From Syngnathus acus (lineage: Eukaryota > Chordata > Actinopteri > Syngnathiformes > Syngnathidae), in NCBI RefSeq assembly GCF_901709675.1, contig NC_051089.1:5062476-5126475 (forward strand): a DNA stretch of 64,000 nucleotides. Direction: 5' to 3'. Every line of letters begins with the position of its first letter. The stretch's first letter is position 1. The notes under the pieces were generated by a model. That model saw nothing but the letters and a program-made list of their open reading frames with translations, searched no databases and was not told the origin of the DNA. Shown one piece after another: positions 9,640-20,353 of the stretch. Both the position numbers and the translations under genes were made by a program.

Positions 9640-11189
9640 GCTGTATCGCAACCAAAGAGCATCTGAGGAACCCGCCGTATGAAAAGCAGCGTTAAGAAAA
9701 TTCAATTGTGCACATTAGATAGCAGTCTGTCAGCAAAGGGCTGGAATGTAACAACATCAACAAATCACGTCCTGATTGAAATGCACTTAAAACGGATCAT
9801 GCTGACAAATGTGATTGTATCAGGGCGCTAATGTGTACGCCCTTCCCCTCCTTCGTTCACTTGAAATCCAATGAAATTCAAATATCCTGTGACACTTCCT
9901 GATACCATCAGCTGGCCAGTCAGCAACCTGGCACTTGCATTGAGGGGGGTGGGATGATGAAAAAAGGAAGCGGGTAATCAATTTAGGTCAAAGCATCTCC
10001 GTGCTTCAACAATGTCTACACAGCGTTTAAAGAGACCGATGAAAGGAAATAATTGTTTTCGATGCTGCAAATCTATTTTTATTGATGCAATGATTAATTT
10101 GCCAAGTCATACCGTGTATTTTGTTTCCCAGCAAAACAACAAAATAATAAAAATGGAGTCCATAAGCTGGTTTTGACCAAAGCGGTTCCATAATAGGAAA
10201 TAATTGTGATAATGGATGGATGGATAATTATCTAATAATTATCTAGAATAAATTATTTAATAAAATATGTTTATGTTAACTCTAACCTTTTTTAACAACA
10301 AATAGACCGACTAATAAGTCTATAAATAAGTATCCAAATATATTTATTTTATAATACATTTTAATAAGCCTATTTTTAGTACAAGAGCAAAACACATACT
10401 ACAATCTCAATTGCGTAAAAAAATGGAATCGGCCCATTCTTGCTCTGTTTTCAGTGAATCTAATGAAATATTATTAGTGTCTCCTGTTCACCATGAATGG
10501 CTATTCACTCATGGATTTCATCATTCAGTGATTTTATTGCACCACCGACAACAACAATAAATGCAATCTTCAAAGCATACAGACTGCAAATCGCTTTCTC
10601 AGTTAACAAAGCAAAAAAAAAGCTGCTCAGTGGAATTGTAGTGGGAAAAGCGAGCATAAAAATCAATGTTCACACTTAAAATTTGTGTACACGTATATCT
10701 CCCTCAACGCTTGTATTTTATTTAGTAGTGCATGATGAGAACATTGTAGTTACTAAATTGTGACACAGTATTGAAGCTTACTGCAAACAAAGCTTTTCTC
10801 CACAAATATATATATATGTAAGCAAACAAAAAATAGCCTGCTGTTATGAAAACAATAACAAAAAAAGTAACACGTTTGCTATTTTTTGGTTCTATTAATC
10901 TGTTTGCTTGCTGCTGAGCTGAGCACAACTCTCCGAGGTAACTCTCTGGAGAGACCACTAGGGGAACTTCTCGCCCCCTTTTTTTCCATTCCTGCTAAAA
11001 CCTGAACACGCAGTACGAGCAAAGGCTTGTCGGTGACATAAAAAGAGAAACAAAAGAAAGAAAATATGAGCTCACAACTTCATTTGACTTCTTACTTTCC
11101 CGCTATCAGGTGGTAAGCCCGTTGACGAACAAGCCTCAAGAGTACTTCATGGGCTCGTAATAGGAGGACCTCCTTTATGCATTACACAT
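9640..11189. other. AT-rich noncoding, no feature seen
   Basis: Contains a short (GGAT)3 run at about 10213-10226 and a TA run at 10808-10817. Nothing coding and no recognisable transposon was found. Confidence 0.4.
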
Positions 11190-11445
11190 TAAGATATTTA
11201 AGCTCTTTGTGCGCGGGTAAGACTTGGAGCCGCGCCGTGTCATTCTGTGGGGGATGATAGGGAGCTTTAGTCGTGTCTGTATTAAGCGGGATGACTTCCA
11301 AAAGCCCGTGTTACAAGCCCTGTAGCTCCAGTCACTCGCCGTGTTGACACCCAATTCTGTCTGGGCCTTAAGCGCCAGATGAGAGCCCCAAATAGGCCTC
11401 GCATTAAAAATGGCCTTACCGCAGGGAAGCGCTATTTAATTGGTC
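11190..11445. promoter_or_regulatory. candidate conserved noncoding block
   Basis: This GC-balanced, CpG-bearing, non-repetitive block ends in a homeodomain-like TTTAATTGG at 11435-11443. It stands out from the AT-rich sequence on both sides. There is no open frame. The regulatory role is inferred from texture only. Confidence 0.25.
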
Positions 11446-11615
11446 TCTCGATTGTAAACCATAGAGTTTCCTTTCATTCTGGAAATAAATCGCTCAATTA
11501 ACAAAATATATGACAACAAAAAGTAAACCAGTGTAGTCTTAAAAGGTGTAGAAAGTTCAAAGTTCAATGGCCAGATTACAGGATATCTCACAATAATAGA
11601 GGGAATGGTGTAGAT

Positions 11616-11964
11616 CAGGGGTGTCAAACTAATTTTTGCCGCAGGCCGCGTTGTAGTTATAGTTTCAACTCAGAGGGCCATTATGACATTCATTCATTCA
11701 TTCATTCATTCATTCATTATGATAGTATAGGCTACACAACATACAGAACAGAACTAGTTTTGAAATCAGAGGAGAAAAACTGTTCAAATAGTTTAAAAAG
11801 ATTAATGGTAAACAATTGCTAGCAATATCTCTATTCTTAAAAAGTGAAGACAATTTGTAATTTTAGTAATGACGCAAAGTCATTACAAATCTGTCTTCAT
11901 GGGCCATATAAAATATTGTGGTGGGCCATTTCTGGGCCCCCGGGCCTTGAGTTTAACACAATTG
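11616..11964. mobile_element. hAT-like non-autonomous DNA transposon
   Basis: The left end CAGGGGTGTCAAACT (11616-11630) is the inverted counterpart of AGTTTAACACAATTG (11950-11964), allowing for decay of the last bases. The flanking octamers GTGTAGAT (11608-11615) and ATGAAGAT (11965-11972) agree at 6 of 8 positions, as expected for the 8-bp target duplication of hAT elements. The interior has the GGCCGCG and GGGCCAT motifs of a common teleost family and no transposase frame, so it depended on another element. It carries a (CATT)8 array. Confidence 0.7.
11687..11718. repeat. (CATT)8 microsatellite
   Basis: Eight uninterrupted CATT units lie inside the hAT-like element, where slippage has expanded a pre-existing ATT-rich site. 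Confidence 0.9.
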
Positions 11965-12109
11965 ATGAAGATGAAAACTGAGTTAAAATCAAAATAATAG
12001 AATGCCTTGTTTGTTTTGCGAGGACTGACTGGATTGACAAATAGAACTGGTTGGATGTAGCCATAATTAATAACAAATGCCCTACCTTGAATAAATCTCT
12101 GGTTCACTA

Positions 12110-12215
12110 TAAGTGAGTTAAAGTTAAGTTAAAGTCCCAATGATCGTCACACACACATCTGTGTGTGGTGAAATTTGTCCTCTGCATTTAACCCATCCCC
12201 GTGTGATATGTGAGT
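12110..12215 (+). mobile_element. dispersed short-repeat fragment
   Basis: The string from AAAGTCCCAATGATCGTCAC through the CA/TG-rich hairpin to GCATTTAACCCATCCCC matches from memory a very common teleost interspersed repeat. Only its first about 100 bases are present; the usual G-rich second half is missing. The class is uncertain. Confidence 0.55.
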
Positions 12216-12770
12216 AAATTAAAATAGTCACACTGTGGTAAAGGAAAACAAAGTGTGGCTTTTGTCAAACAAAGATAGCAACATAGGGAAGTGGGACAAG
12301 TGTGAATGTCACAGCACACGTGTCGCCTTCTCTAGCGGCAGAATTTTCCTTCCTCTCTCTTTCTCTGAGCATGAGAACACGATTCTCATTCCGTGATAAA
12401 TACGCCCCATCTGTCTTGTGTTGTACGGCATGATCCAGTGCCAACACTTGAGTCCTTCAGGAGACACTCGGCGTCTGCGTGTATATTATCAGAGTGGGAT
12501 TGAAGTAAAACACGGCCTTTTAAATGTATCATTTCCAGTCAACACCGTGCCCAAATGAAAACACCTACAAACCTCTGCTTAATTGAAGGCTACAGCTTTT
12601 CACATTCAATGCATTTTTTTTCCTCAGAGGAGCGAAAAGGGAGCACTTTTTTGAAATCAATATTCTCAACTTGTTTTCCAACAAATTAAAGCTGCCATTG
12701 TAAAGGCTCCTCACACTAGGGACTAGCACTGAGAGACAGACTGCAGCGTTAAGTTTTAGATTTCAAGCAA
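12216..12770. other. noncoding, no feature seen
   Basis: Mixed sequence with no gene or recognisable repeat. Confidence 0.4.
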
Positions 12771-12797
12771 GGGGTGGGGGCGGCGAGGGGGAGGGCG
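12771..12797 (+). other. potential G-quadruplex
   Basis: Runs of 4, 5, 2, 5 and 3 G, separated by one to three bases (GCGA-type loops), lie on the plus strand. Confidence 0.55.
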
Positions 12798-14269
12798 GAA
12801 ACCTAATCCGGCATTATCTAGATGGTGAAAATATATACACCAGAAGGGAGCGGCGGATGCTATTCCTGTTTTCCGTCAGAACCGGGAAGAATATTCAAAA
12901 TGATGGTGAATAAAAATATCATGACATGATTACAATTTCAATTTTTCCTGTGTTTATCATACATTTATCTTTATAATATAACAATTTGAAAGTGTGTCAC
13001 CCTAACTTCCAGTTGACATACTTTCACTTTTTGATAGAAACCGGGAATGCCTTATTTCCGTCTCCAGGTTTTGGGGTGGCAAATAAGGTATCCAATCATA
13101 AGATGAAACATACTGGGCTTTATTTTCAGGATGTAATTTCACAGACATCTATCTTCGAGTGGGAGGGCTGCGCAACTATGGGAATGGTCACTACACCTAT
13201 GATCCAATCAAAGTGGCTCGTGTCATTCCGTTTAAATTTGGCATGCTAGTGGCGCACTAGCGCCTCGACCAGCTCTCAAACAGAACACAACTCAAGCTCG
13301 GATGCTCAAACACACTTATTGGCCAACCTGACTCAAACTTGTGATGTCACACTAAAGGCCATGCCCCTTAAGAGCACAACACATAGATACTATAATATGT
13401 ACAGTAATTAAACTTCATAAAACCGTTTTACATTTTGAATGCATGGTCAAATATTTATTTTTGCAATACAGCATTATTTCCAATGAGAGGAAATATTTTC
13501 ACAATAACAAGGAATTTATACACAGGACAATCGTCTGCTAGGAGGAACACGATACCCGTCTACAAGAGGCAATGCGCTACCTAAAAACCTCAATTAGCTC
13601 CATCAATATTTGATGGAATGGCTGCACCGTTCCCTGTTTCCCTTTCCGCCGCCTCCTCTTCCTCTCCCCTCCGGAGCTTCTGCTGCTGATGCGTGATGTC
13701 TTTAATTGTTGGCCCAAAGCGCTGGAGACAGACACGACTTTGTTTTGCTCAGTAATGGAAGGTTGTGTCCCGGACACAATATTGAGTTTGACTGTCGTCT
13801 ATGAGCACGGAAGGTGCACTCTGGGCCTACGGGGACCTTGGAGAAAAGTGGTTGGGGGTGGTTGAGTCGAGGGGGCGGAGCATTAAGTGTTAAACATTAA
13901 GTAATAACACCATGTTTTGATGTTGAACAAAAACCTGACCACGTTATATCACACATCAGTTCAGCGAGGAGGAAGAAGTTGCAGGATGGATGTTATAAAT
14001 TGACGGACCGGAAGCTTCCTTCTTCGGCTTCACTTTGACAAACAGATTGCTTCCACCTCCTTGGCATCAGGCAGTGGCAGCATCTTCTTTGCCAGGACCC
14101 CTGAACTGTCCCGGGAGGTGCCTTCCCTGACGGATTTCTCTTCATCGACTTCTCGGCTAAATTGATTTAATAGCCAACGCTCTGGTCCTCCTTTTTTCTA
14201 TTTTTTTCTCACGTTCTCCTTTTTCAAACAGTGGCAGGCTCCGTCACGCCCTGCCATATTTCCCCCACG
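12798..14269. other. noncoding, no feature seen
   Basis: The interval is AT-rich until about 13560 and GC-richer after. A pyrimidine-rich stretch lies at 13630-13680. No coding or RNA feature is supported. Confidence 0.4.
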
Positions 14270-14440
14270 TCGCTCGGGATGTCTGGGCTATTTTCCAGGG
14301 CTATTGGAATAAGAACTGACGAATCCCTTCCAAGGTCCCAAGGAGATAATCTCCTGTCATTTCTGATTTGCATAATATTATTTAAAATTTAATGTAATGG
14401 CATTAAGTTATAGCCGACCCTCCCTTTCCCGTGAGCCCAC
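14270..14440. promoter_or_regulatory. candidate conserved noncoding block with octamer and palindrome
   Basis: A perfect palindrome, AGGAGAT-A-ATCTCCT (14341-14355), contains GATAAT and TAATCT cores. Eleven bases later comes a perfect POU octamer ATTTGCAT (14366-14373), followed by AT-rich homeodomain-like sequence. The block is not repetitive. Together these resemble a developmental enhancer core; neither binding nor conservation is shown. Confidence 0.35.
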
Positions 14441-15176
14441 ATCTGTTTGTGATGTGTGTGCGTGTGCAGGGACAATACGAGGGGAGTTTGCTTCTGATAG
14501 GGAAAAAGGAATCCCCCTTGGTCTTTTCTGAGCGACCCCCACCTTCCAATCTGCGGCAGCTAACGTACACTCAGACCGAGGTCTGCAGAGATAATCAACA
14601 GATAGCTCAAAGCAGATGAAAGAGGCATCAGATCTCTACACATACACACACACACACACAGCGACAGAGCTATAACAAAGCAGTGTGTATGTGCTGTACG
14701 AAGTGGGGGCAAGGCAGAGCCCAGAGGACAAGAGGGCCGGATAGCTTTCCATTTGTCAGATGTGTACGTGTCCTACTTCGAGGCCTGCGATGGGACTCAA
14801 TTAGACGGCAGGCAAGATGAGTTGTTAAATGAATGTACAGTATTAATGAAGACAATGGGAAAGGGGAGCACAGAGGGATGGGCTCGCTCGTTTGTTTTGG
14901 GGTTGGCCAGGCCAAACGGCTCCACGGCAAAATAATGTTCGGATGATTGGGGAAGTGGTTATGCAACGGAGGAGTTTCTATTACTTAATTGCAGAGAGCA
15001 TCGGGTGTCTTCGGCGACTGTTTAAATTCTGAATGTTGAGTTCTTTACTTGACAGCAAATGTGTGATTATTTGAATTAATGTACAGTGGAAATTATTTTT
15101 TTTTTCATTTTTTATTCCTATGATAGTTACAAAATTTATTAGGAATGTGTGCACTACATGCGGCGCATCACTTGTG
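14441..15176. other. noncoding with (CA)n at 14645-14660
   Basis: A short CA microsatellite and a T run near 15091-15099 are the only features I can name. Confidence 0.45.
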
Positions 15177-15206
15177 GATGAAGTGCTGCCTCCGTAAGTG
15201 AAAATA
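15177..15206 (+). repeat. 30-base dispersed duplicate, copy 1
   Basis: The sequence starting GATGAAGTGCTGCCTCC recurs at 16624-16653 with 28 of 30 bases identical and in the same orientation. The flanks do not match. It may be a remnant of a dispersed element or a duplicated control site. Confidence 0.6.
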
Positions 15207-16134
15207 CTATTTATTTTTTCTGGTCATCATCCGTGCTCCCGATATTTATCTTTACATTTGCTTTGTTGCAACCTCCTAGCTCAAAAATATTTCAGAACAA
15301 TTATGATAAAAATGTGGAAGAAAAGACATTTGGAGATTTTTCGTCGTTGTTGGACAGTGACCGTTTGTGCTGTCGATCTAAAGTTAAAACTTGAAGGCAC
15401 GTAGAGTCTTTTATGCACAAGAATACAAACGCACCAAAACACGCACACACGTAAGCACACAAAGAGCATCTCTATTCTCCATGGTAGAATATTTTACACA
15501 CATTAGAAAATAAATTCATTCAGAGTTAATTTGGTGAATGTTTGCCAACGCGGGGCAGGAATACAATGCATGTGAGCTCTGGGAATTGCAGATTGCTTTC
15601 CCTCTCCCGAAGGCTTTCCCTTTGTCTATCTATTTGGTGTGATTAAAAATACAATGATGAATGCATATTTCTTCCAGATGAATAACTTGAAGCAGTTGGC
15701 AGTAGATGAGTCGGGGAGCAGACTGTTGGAAGTCGGTAAGGCGGGTGTTGGGAGGGGGGGGGGGGTCAGAGTGTAGCCAGGTCACAAGCAACAGACGACT
15801 CAAATGGTCACCTGGACGACAGTCCTCCCCTGCAGGGTTGGATTTGCTTATATCTGCGTTAAATCATCAGCGAGGAATGTTTCTAAATGTTCACCAAGAA
15901 AATAGCCCGAGTGTTTTATTCGAGACGCAGTGGCCAAAGCCTTCCCGATGTCTGGGGAGGATTTGGTTCTTGAAGGGGAGCGGTTGAGGCTCATATCCCC
16001 CCGTCGAGATCCATCCTGGCTGGGCTGGAGCGAGTCGAGAGGGGGGGGGCTCCCTCCCCTTACATGTCAACTTCAGAGAGCATGCCTTTCGCAGCCTCTG
16101 AGCTTTGATACCAAAATAGTTCAGGAAGTCTCTG

Positions 16135-16138
<4 letters not shown>
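15207..16138. other. noncoding with G runs
   Basis: A long G run (about 15755-15766) and another at 16041-16049 are visible. Nothing else is recognised. Confidence 0.4.

Positions 16139-16165
<27 letters not shown>
16139..16165. repeat. poly-A tract (27)
   Basis: A pure run of A. No upstream processed-gene or SINE body could be identified, so I do not call it a retroposition tail. Confidence 0.85.
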
Positions 16166-16623
16166 CGCCCCAGCAGACCACAAGTGCTGGGATGGATGGG
16201 GGAAAAGTGGGAAGATTGATTTAACACAAACAGAATGGGAGAAATACTGCTTATAGGATATGTGGGCTTGGTGAAACTTTACACTTGTATACGGTTAAAC
16301 CTCGAGAGTTTCGACTGGCCACGCAAGACTAAATTATATCATGCAAGATTGAGCTCACTTCAAGATGCATTGAATGACTAATTTTATGTTTTACTTTATA
16401 CTTGTCTGTGTTCCTCACTGGAGCTCAGTTTGCCTTGCATGAAAGGTTGAACTGAGTGTTTGTGGCGCGTCAAGACCTAATTAGCTTTTTTTTTTCTTTG
16501 GCTTTGTTGTGACAACTTCAGTATTCTAACAAGTGATGTCAGATGGCACGCCACATTATTAGAACATTTGTTATTGGTAGTTTATCCGCCGCATGCCTGA
16601 CAATTGTTATTTGGTGGCTTAGA
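16166..16623. other. noncoding, no feature seen
   Basis: Ordinary sequence with a T run at about 16488-16495. No feature was identified. Confidence 0.4.
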
Positions 16624-16653
16624 GATGAAGTGCTGCCTCCTTAAATGAAAATA
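16624..16653 (+). repeat. 30-base dispersed duplicate, copy 2
   Basis: Matches 15177-15206 at 28 of 30 positions. The two copies lie about 1.45 kb apart in the same orientation. Confidence 0.6.
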
Positions 16654-17278
16654 ATGATGCTAGCATCTTTCTTTTTACGGTTTGTGTGTCTGTGCAGCTT
16701 TCGATTGTTTCTCTGTGTGATCGAATGCGGTTCGGGCAAAGAGGGATTTGTATCGCTCTTTGAAGAAAAAGCAAAATGGTGTCAAAAAGGGGTCTGTAAA
16801 CAACGCCAAGCTTTGTCGGCTTTTCCAGCGAGTACTTTTTCCTCTTCTCATCTTTTTGCCACATTTTCCACTCATCTTGCATTGCGTTGTCCAGACCATT
16901 GCGATGAGGATGGGCGGTTCATCTGGTATGCGCGTACGTATATCCGCATCCTAACGACCAGGCTCCGCTGTCGGCTTTTGATCACAACAGAAGGAAATTA
17001 AAATCATGACTCTGAATTATGAATCCAATGACAACACGGACTCTGACGGCTCTTTCCAAGCACTGCTCTCCCTTTCTTGTTCTTTCTTGACTTTCTTCTA
17101 TTCGGCATCACCTCCCCTTCTCTTTTGGCTGCTATCCTATTCTTTAAGAGAACGCAAAGGATGAGTGCGGCGAGGAGTTTCAAACGCCTATAACACGCAG
17201 TTTGATAAAACTGACAAGGGACTCAATTAAGGCCTTCTCCTGTCAAAGTGATATTTTATTAAGTTGCGCCGTGCCACG
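16654..17278. other. noncoding, no feature seen
   Basis: Several overlapping short frames lie on both strands (16619-17001), none with a domain. From about 17150 the sequence becomes more balanced and could be conserved. Confidence 0.35.
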
Positions 17279-17330
17279 CGACGGCTACATCAAGCGACAA
17301 CATCTGTAGACGAGAAGGCTGCAGCCGTCG
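17279..17330. repeat. 8-bp inverted repeat
   Basis: CGACGGCT (17279-17286) pairs perfectly with AGCCGTCG (17323-17330) across a 36-base spacer. It lies in GC-balanced, CpG-bearing sequence. Confidence 0.5.
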
Positions 17331-18589
17331 GGTAAGAGGGACACGTGTTGCCACTTTTGGGAAACATCAGTCACGGGGCATTTCGGAAAGGACTCCGAGT
17401 TTGGAAGCTGCGCGAGATTTCCCGCAATGTGTGTTTAGGGCGAGGAAATGGGAATGGCCTGGTTTCTTTGGGATTTGAACATGCTCAGACACAAAAGACG
17501 ACTGGTGTCGGCTTTTGTTCGGGCAACAGCGGAACAAGAATCGAGAAAAGAGCGAGAATTTATCACAGGCTGTCTTGACTGAGATTTTCGGGTTTGGGGA
17601 AGATCATTTTTGGGTCAACAAACACGTTTCAGAGGGTTGAGTTAAGTATGGTACTCAAGAGAGAGCCCAAGAGGCCAGTCTCACTTTCACACTGCAATTC
17701 CGTCCATTGTTTTCCCCCGACGCAAATGTTTCTTTTTGTTTTTTTTCTTAATATTCAAATTTGTAGCACCGTGTACTTGTTTTGGTGCTGAACATTCTTT
17801 CCTATTTGGTAGTGAACAAATTAAAAGTCAGTCTACCGTTGTAGTCATTTGATTTTGCTTTGCATGAGAGACTCTGTAAAATAAAGCAAATGTAGCTTTC
17901 GGAGTAACATCACAAACAGGTCCGGTGGTTTACAAGAACAACTGCATCGTATATTAAGAAAGCGGCTTTCTACTTTCGATTTCACTGTAAATAAAAGTGA
18001 ATCCTTCTGAGAGAGAGCGAGAGAATGAAAGAGCAAACATTGCTCTTGCAGTCAGATGAAACTTTAATATCTTCCTTGTAATTGGGATTGATCTTGCGGG
18101 ATGCTGTGCTCGCGTAAAAAAAAAAGAAAAGCGTGTCACCTGACCCGCGGGATGTTTGCGCACGGCCGCCTTCATCTTCAAAATGCGTCCGTGTGAACCC
18201 GTGGCGGAACTGACACTTGCTGCTACAGGATCTCGCTGCTGCTGACCATACATAGTCTGTTTCATGTAGAACAAAAGCGCTAGCGGAGGCCACAAAAGGA
18301 TGAAGGTTCAAAAGCACCGTAGGCGTAGGGTTGCCCCGGCCCTGGAAATACGAAACAATCAGCATACAAGTGTCGGCAGCTCAGAGGACCACGAGGCACC
18401 TGCAACAATGCTGCTCAAATAAAAGCGAATGTCGGTATCGGAGTCGATGAAACATAAAATTGGTGATGAGCGCTAATGATGTCGTTATCATTCCCTCTGC
18501 TGTGTTGCTAACATGGATATCCAGCGAGCTGAATAATGGATAATATCAGCGCACCCAATCCTCAATCCTTATTTAGTGACCTCTACTTT
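17331..18589. other. noncoding, no feature seen
   Basis: Overlapping minus-strand frames at 17845-18365 show no domain. A CpG-bearing patch lies at about 18140-18240. Confidence 0.35.
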
Positions 18590-18650
18590 AACTCGTTCAC
18601 TGCCAATAACGAGCATGGACGTCAAACATCACTTTGGCAGTGAATGAGTT
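18590..18650. mobile_element. very short palindromic MITE-like element
   Basis: AACTCGTTCACTGCCA (18590-18605) and TGGCAGTGAATGAGTT (18635-18650) are inverted repeats with one mismatch. They flank about 30 bases that include GGACGTCAAA. The 'TCACTGCCA ... GACGTCAAA ... TGGCAGTGA' layout matches a common small teleost element from memory. There is no coding capacity. Confidence 0.6.
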
Positions 18651-18899
18651 CATAGACTCTAGGCTGTACAACAAATATTGTTTGATTAATTGGTAAGTTT
18701 ACCAAATAATCAAACATTTCATCAAAAACATCATCACTGCAGAGATAAACTGCAAGATGCATCGCAATGATCAGTTCCAGCACTGACAAGCAGTGGTTCT
18801 ATTTTAATAAAAAGCATAATACCATCATAAAACAATAATCTACCCCCATAATCCCCATCTTCTTTTCTAATTTCTGTCCTCCTTTCAGCTCAGGTTATT
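18651..18899. other. AT-rich noncoding
   Basis: No feature was recognised. Confidence 0.35.
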
Positions 18900-19175
18900 T
18901 ATGATTGATGGATGTGTGACACAAATGAAAGTTGTGGCGTGCGCCATCACGCCTTGATCAGCGTTTGAAGTGTAGCAACGCCGGACGTGATGAGATAATA
19001 CCTGGGAATGTGACATTTCCATTCATACACCCCGCGCAAGGACGTGGGTTTATTTTTCGGCTGCAGGAACTTGATCGGGTATTACAAGTCTGTCATATGA
19101 GTGCCCGATGTAAAATTAATTTTGGCATGAGCGCGGTTAAATTCTCACGATATGATTCATGGTGGCAACACTGAG
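18900..19175. promoter_or_regulatory. candidate conserved noncoding block
   Basis: This is non-repetitive, CpG-bearing sequence with TAAAATTAATTTT near 19109-19121 and a clear composition change from the AT-rich left flank. Weak evidence; the 80-codon frame across it shows no domain. Confidence 0.2.
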
Positions 19176-19316
19176 GTATCGAGTGGTACATGGGAGAGCT
19201 TGGCCTCTAATTCGTTTTGGAAAGGTGGATCAATGGGGCAAAGTGGCTCGACTAAGCGTGTTTGGATCTCACCCCAAATTCAGGTAGCCACCCACAAGGG
19301 GTAAATATAAATCTTT

Positions 19317-19344
19317 AACCCCCCCTAACCCTAACCCCTAACCA
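19317..19344. repeat. short interstitial telomere-like repeat
   Basis: Imperfect CCCTAA units (with extra C) lie here, similar to those at 4518-4536. The run is too short for a fusion site. Confidence 0.5.
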
Positions 19345-20284
19345 TCACACACACATGCGCAATCTTAGCTAACCTAAGCTAAATGATGATGCTCCACTGT
19401 AAATTAATTTTGATAGATTCAACAATTAAGGTCTGGTTGCCAATGTATTTTTTGTATTACAACTAAATAGAAAAGAGAAAAAAAAACATTTTACGTTGAG
19501 TGTGTTGTGTGATCGTGTTTTTGTTCCCTGCTACTACCTGCAGGCTGCTGTGTCCTAACAAGCTAGCAGGTGTGTTGTCAGCCCAGGGGCACAGTGTCTG
19601 TTGTCGGCCAAGCTTTTGGTTCCCTTACTGACTTTTTTTTTTCCTCGCAACCAGAAGACGTTCTCAACTCTGCAGCTGCTGTGTTGTGCATGTTGACTTG
19701 CGATGGCTTTTTTACTTTGTTCTTTTTCTCACACAATGTCACCCTGATGTTGACCATATGTGAGTATTAACAGCAATGCTGAACAAATCAAATCATGCAC
19801 AGCGAGTTTAAACAATAAAGATTATCAAAGGAAGGAAAATAACTAATTAGTTGTGCTCGAGAGTAAAACAATGTACAATAGGCAGAAAATACAAACAAAA
19901 CAAATCATTATTAACTTTTGCCCGACGACTCTAATTGAACACGCACATACTTGCGGGGGGGACGTTTAACCGGCCTTTAAATGTTGCATTAATCAAACTC
20001 CGCTTAATGTGAACTGACAAGAAGCTGGGCAATCTGGCAGCCATCTGGAAGACACGCCTGTCAGTCATGATGAGGTGAGAAAAAGGGACGGCTGAATTTT
20101 GGGTTAACTTCCGAACGAGGGACAATCAAGCGACAAAGGAGCTAGAAAACGCAGAACCAGAAGACGCATACGTTTTGGGTGCATACATGTGGACACGGAT
20201 GTAATCTAAGTCGTGTTGCTTGTCACACGCAAACATGAGCTCCAATAGGCATTCCGAAAACAGAGCTGAACACACTTAACAGAA
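19345..20284. other. noncoding, no feature seen
   Basis: A T run lies at about 19633-19641. The stretch at 19930-20130 is balanced and non-repetitive and could be a conserved block, but no motif makes the case. Confidence 0.35.
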
Positions 20285-20353
20285 GAGTTGTGGTATGACT
20301 GCGTGCAACCACTACCTCAGGAATCTTGTTTGCACGCAGCTATTCTGTTGTTC
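20285..20353 (+). other. microRNA-precursor-like hairpin
   Basis: CTGCGTGCAA (20299-20308) pairs perfectly with TTGCACGCAG (20330-20339). On the plus strand the stem continues outward through G-U pairs to 20285/20353, with four mismatches, giving about 23 pairs around a 21-base loop. As RNA the minus strand pairs far less well, so plus is favoured. The loop holds CTACCTCA (20312-20319), the exact complement of the let-7 seed. The size fits a short pre-microRNA, but the many G-U pairs and the lack of a known family keep this speculative. Confidence 0.2.

Noticed and set aside
16139-16165. Poly-A tail of a processed pseudogene
   Set aside because: No coding or mRNA-like body precedes it and no flanking duplication is seen.
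20312-20326. let-7 gene on the minus strand
   Set aside because: The minus strand carries TGAGGTAGT, but the following bases differ from let-7 and it sits in the loop, not in a stem.
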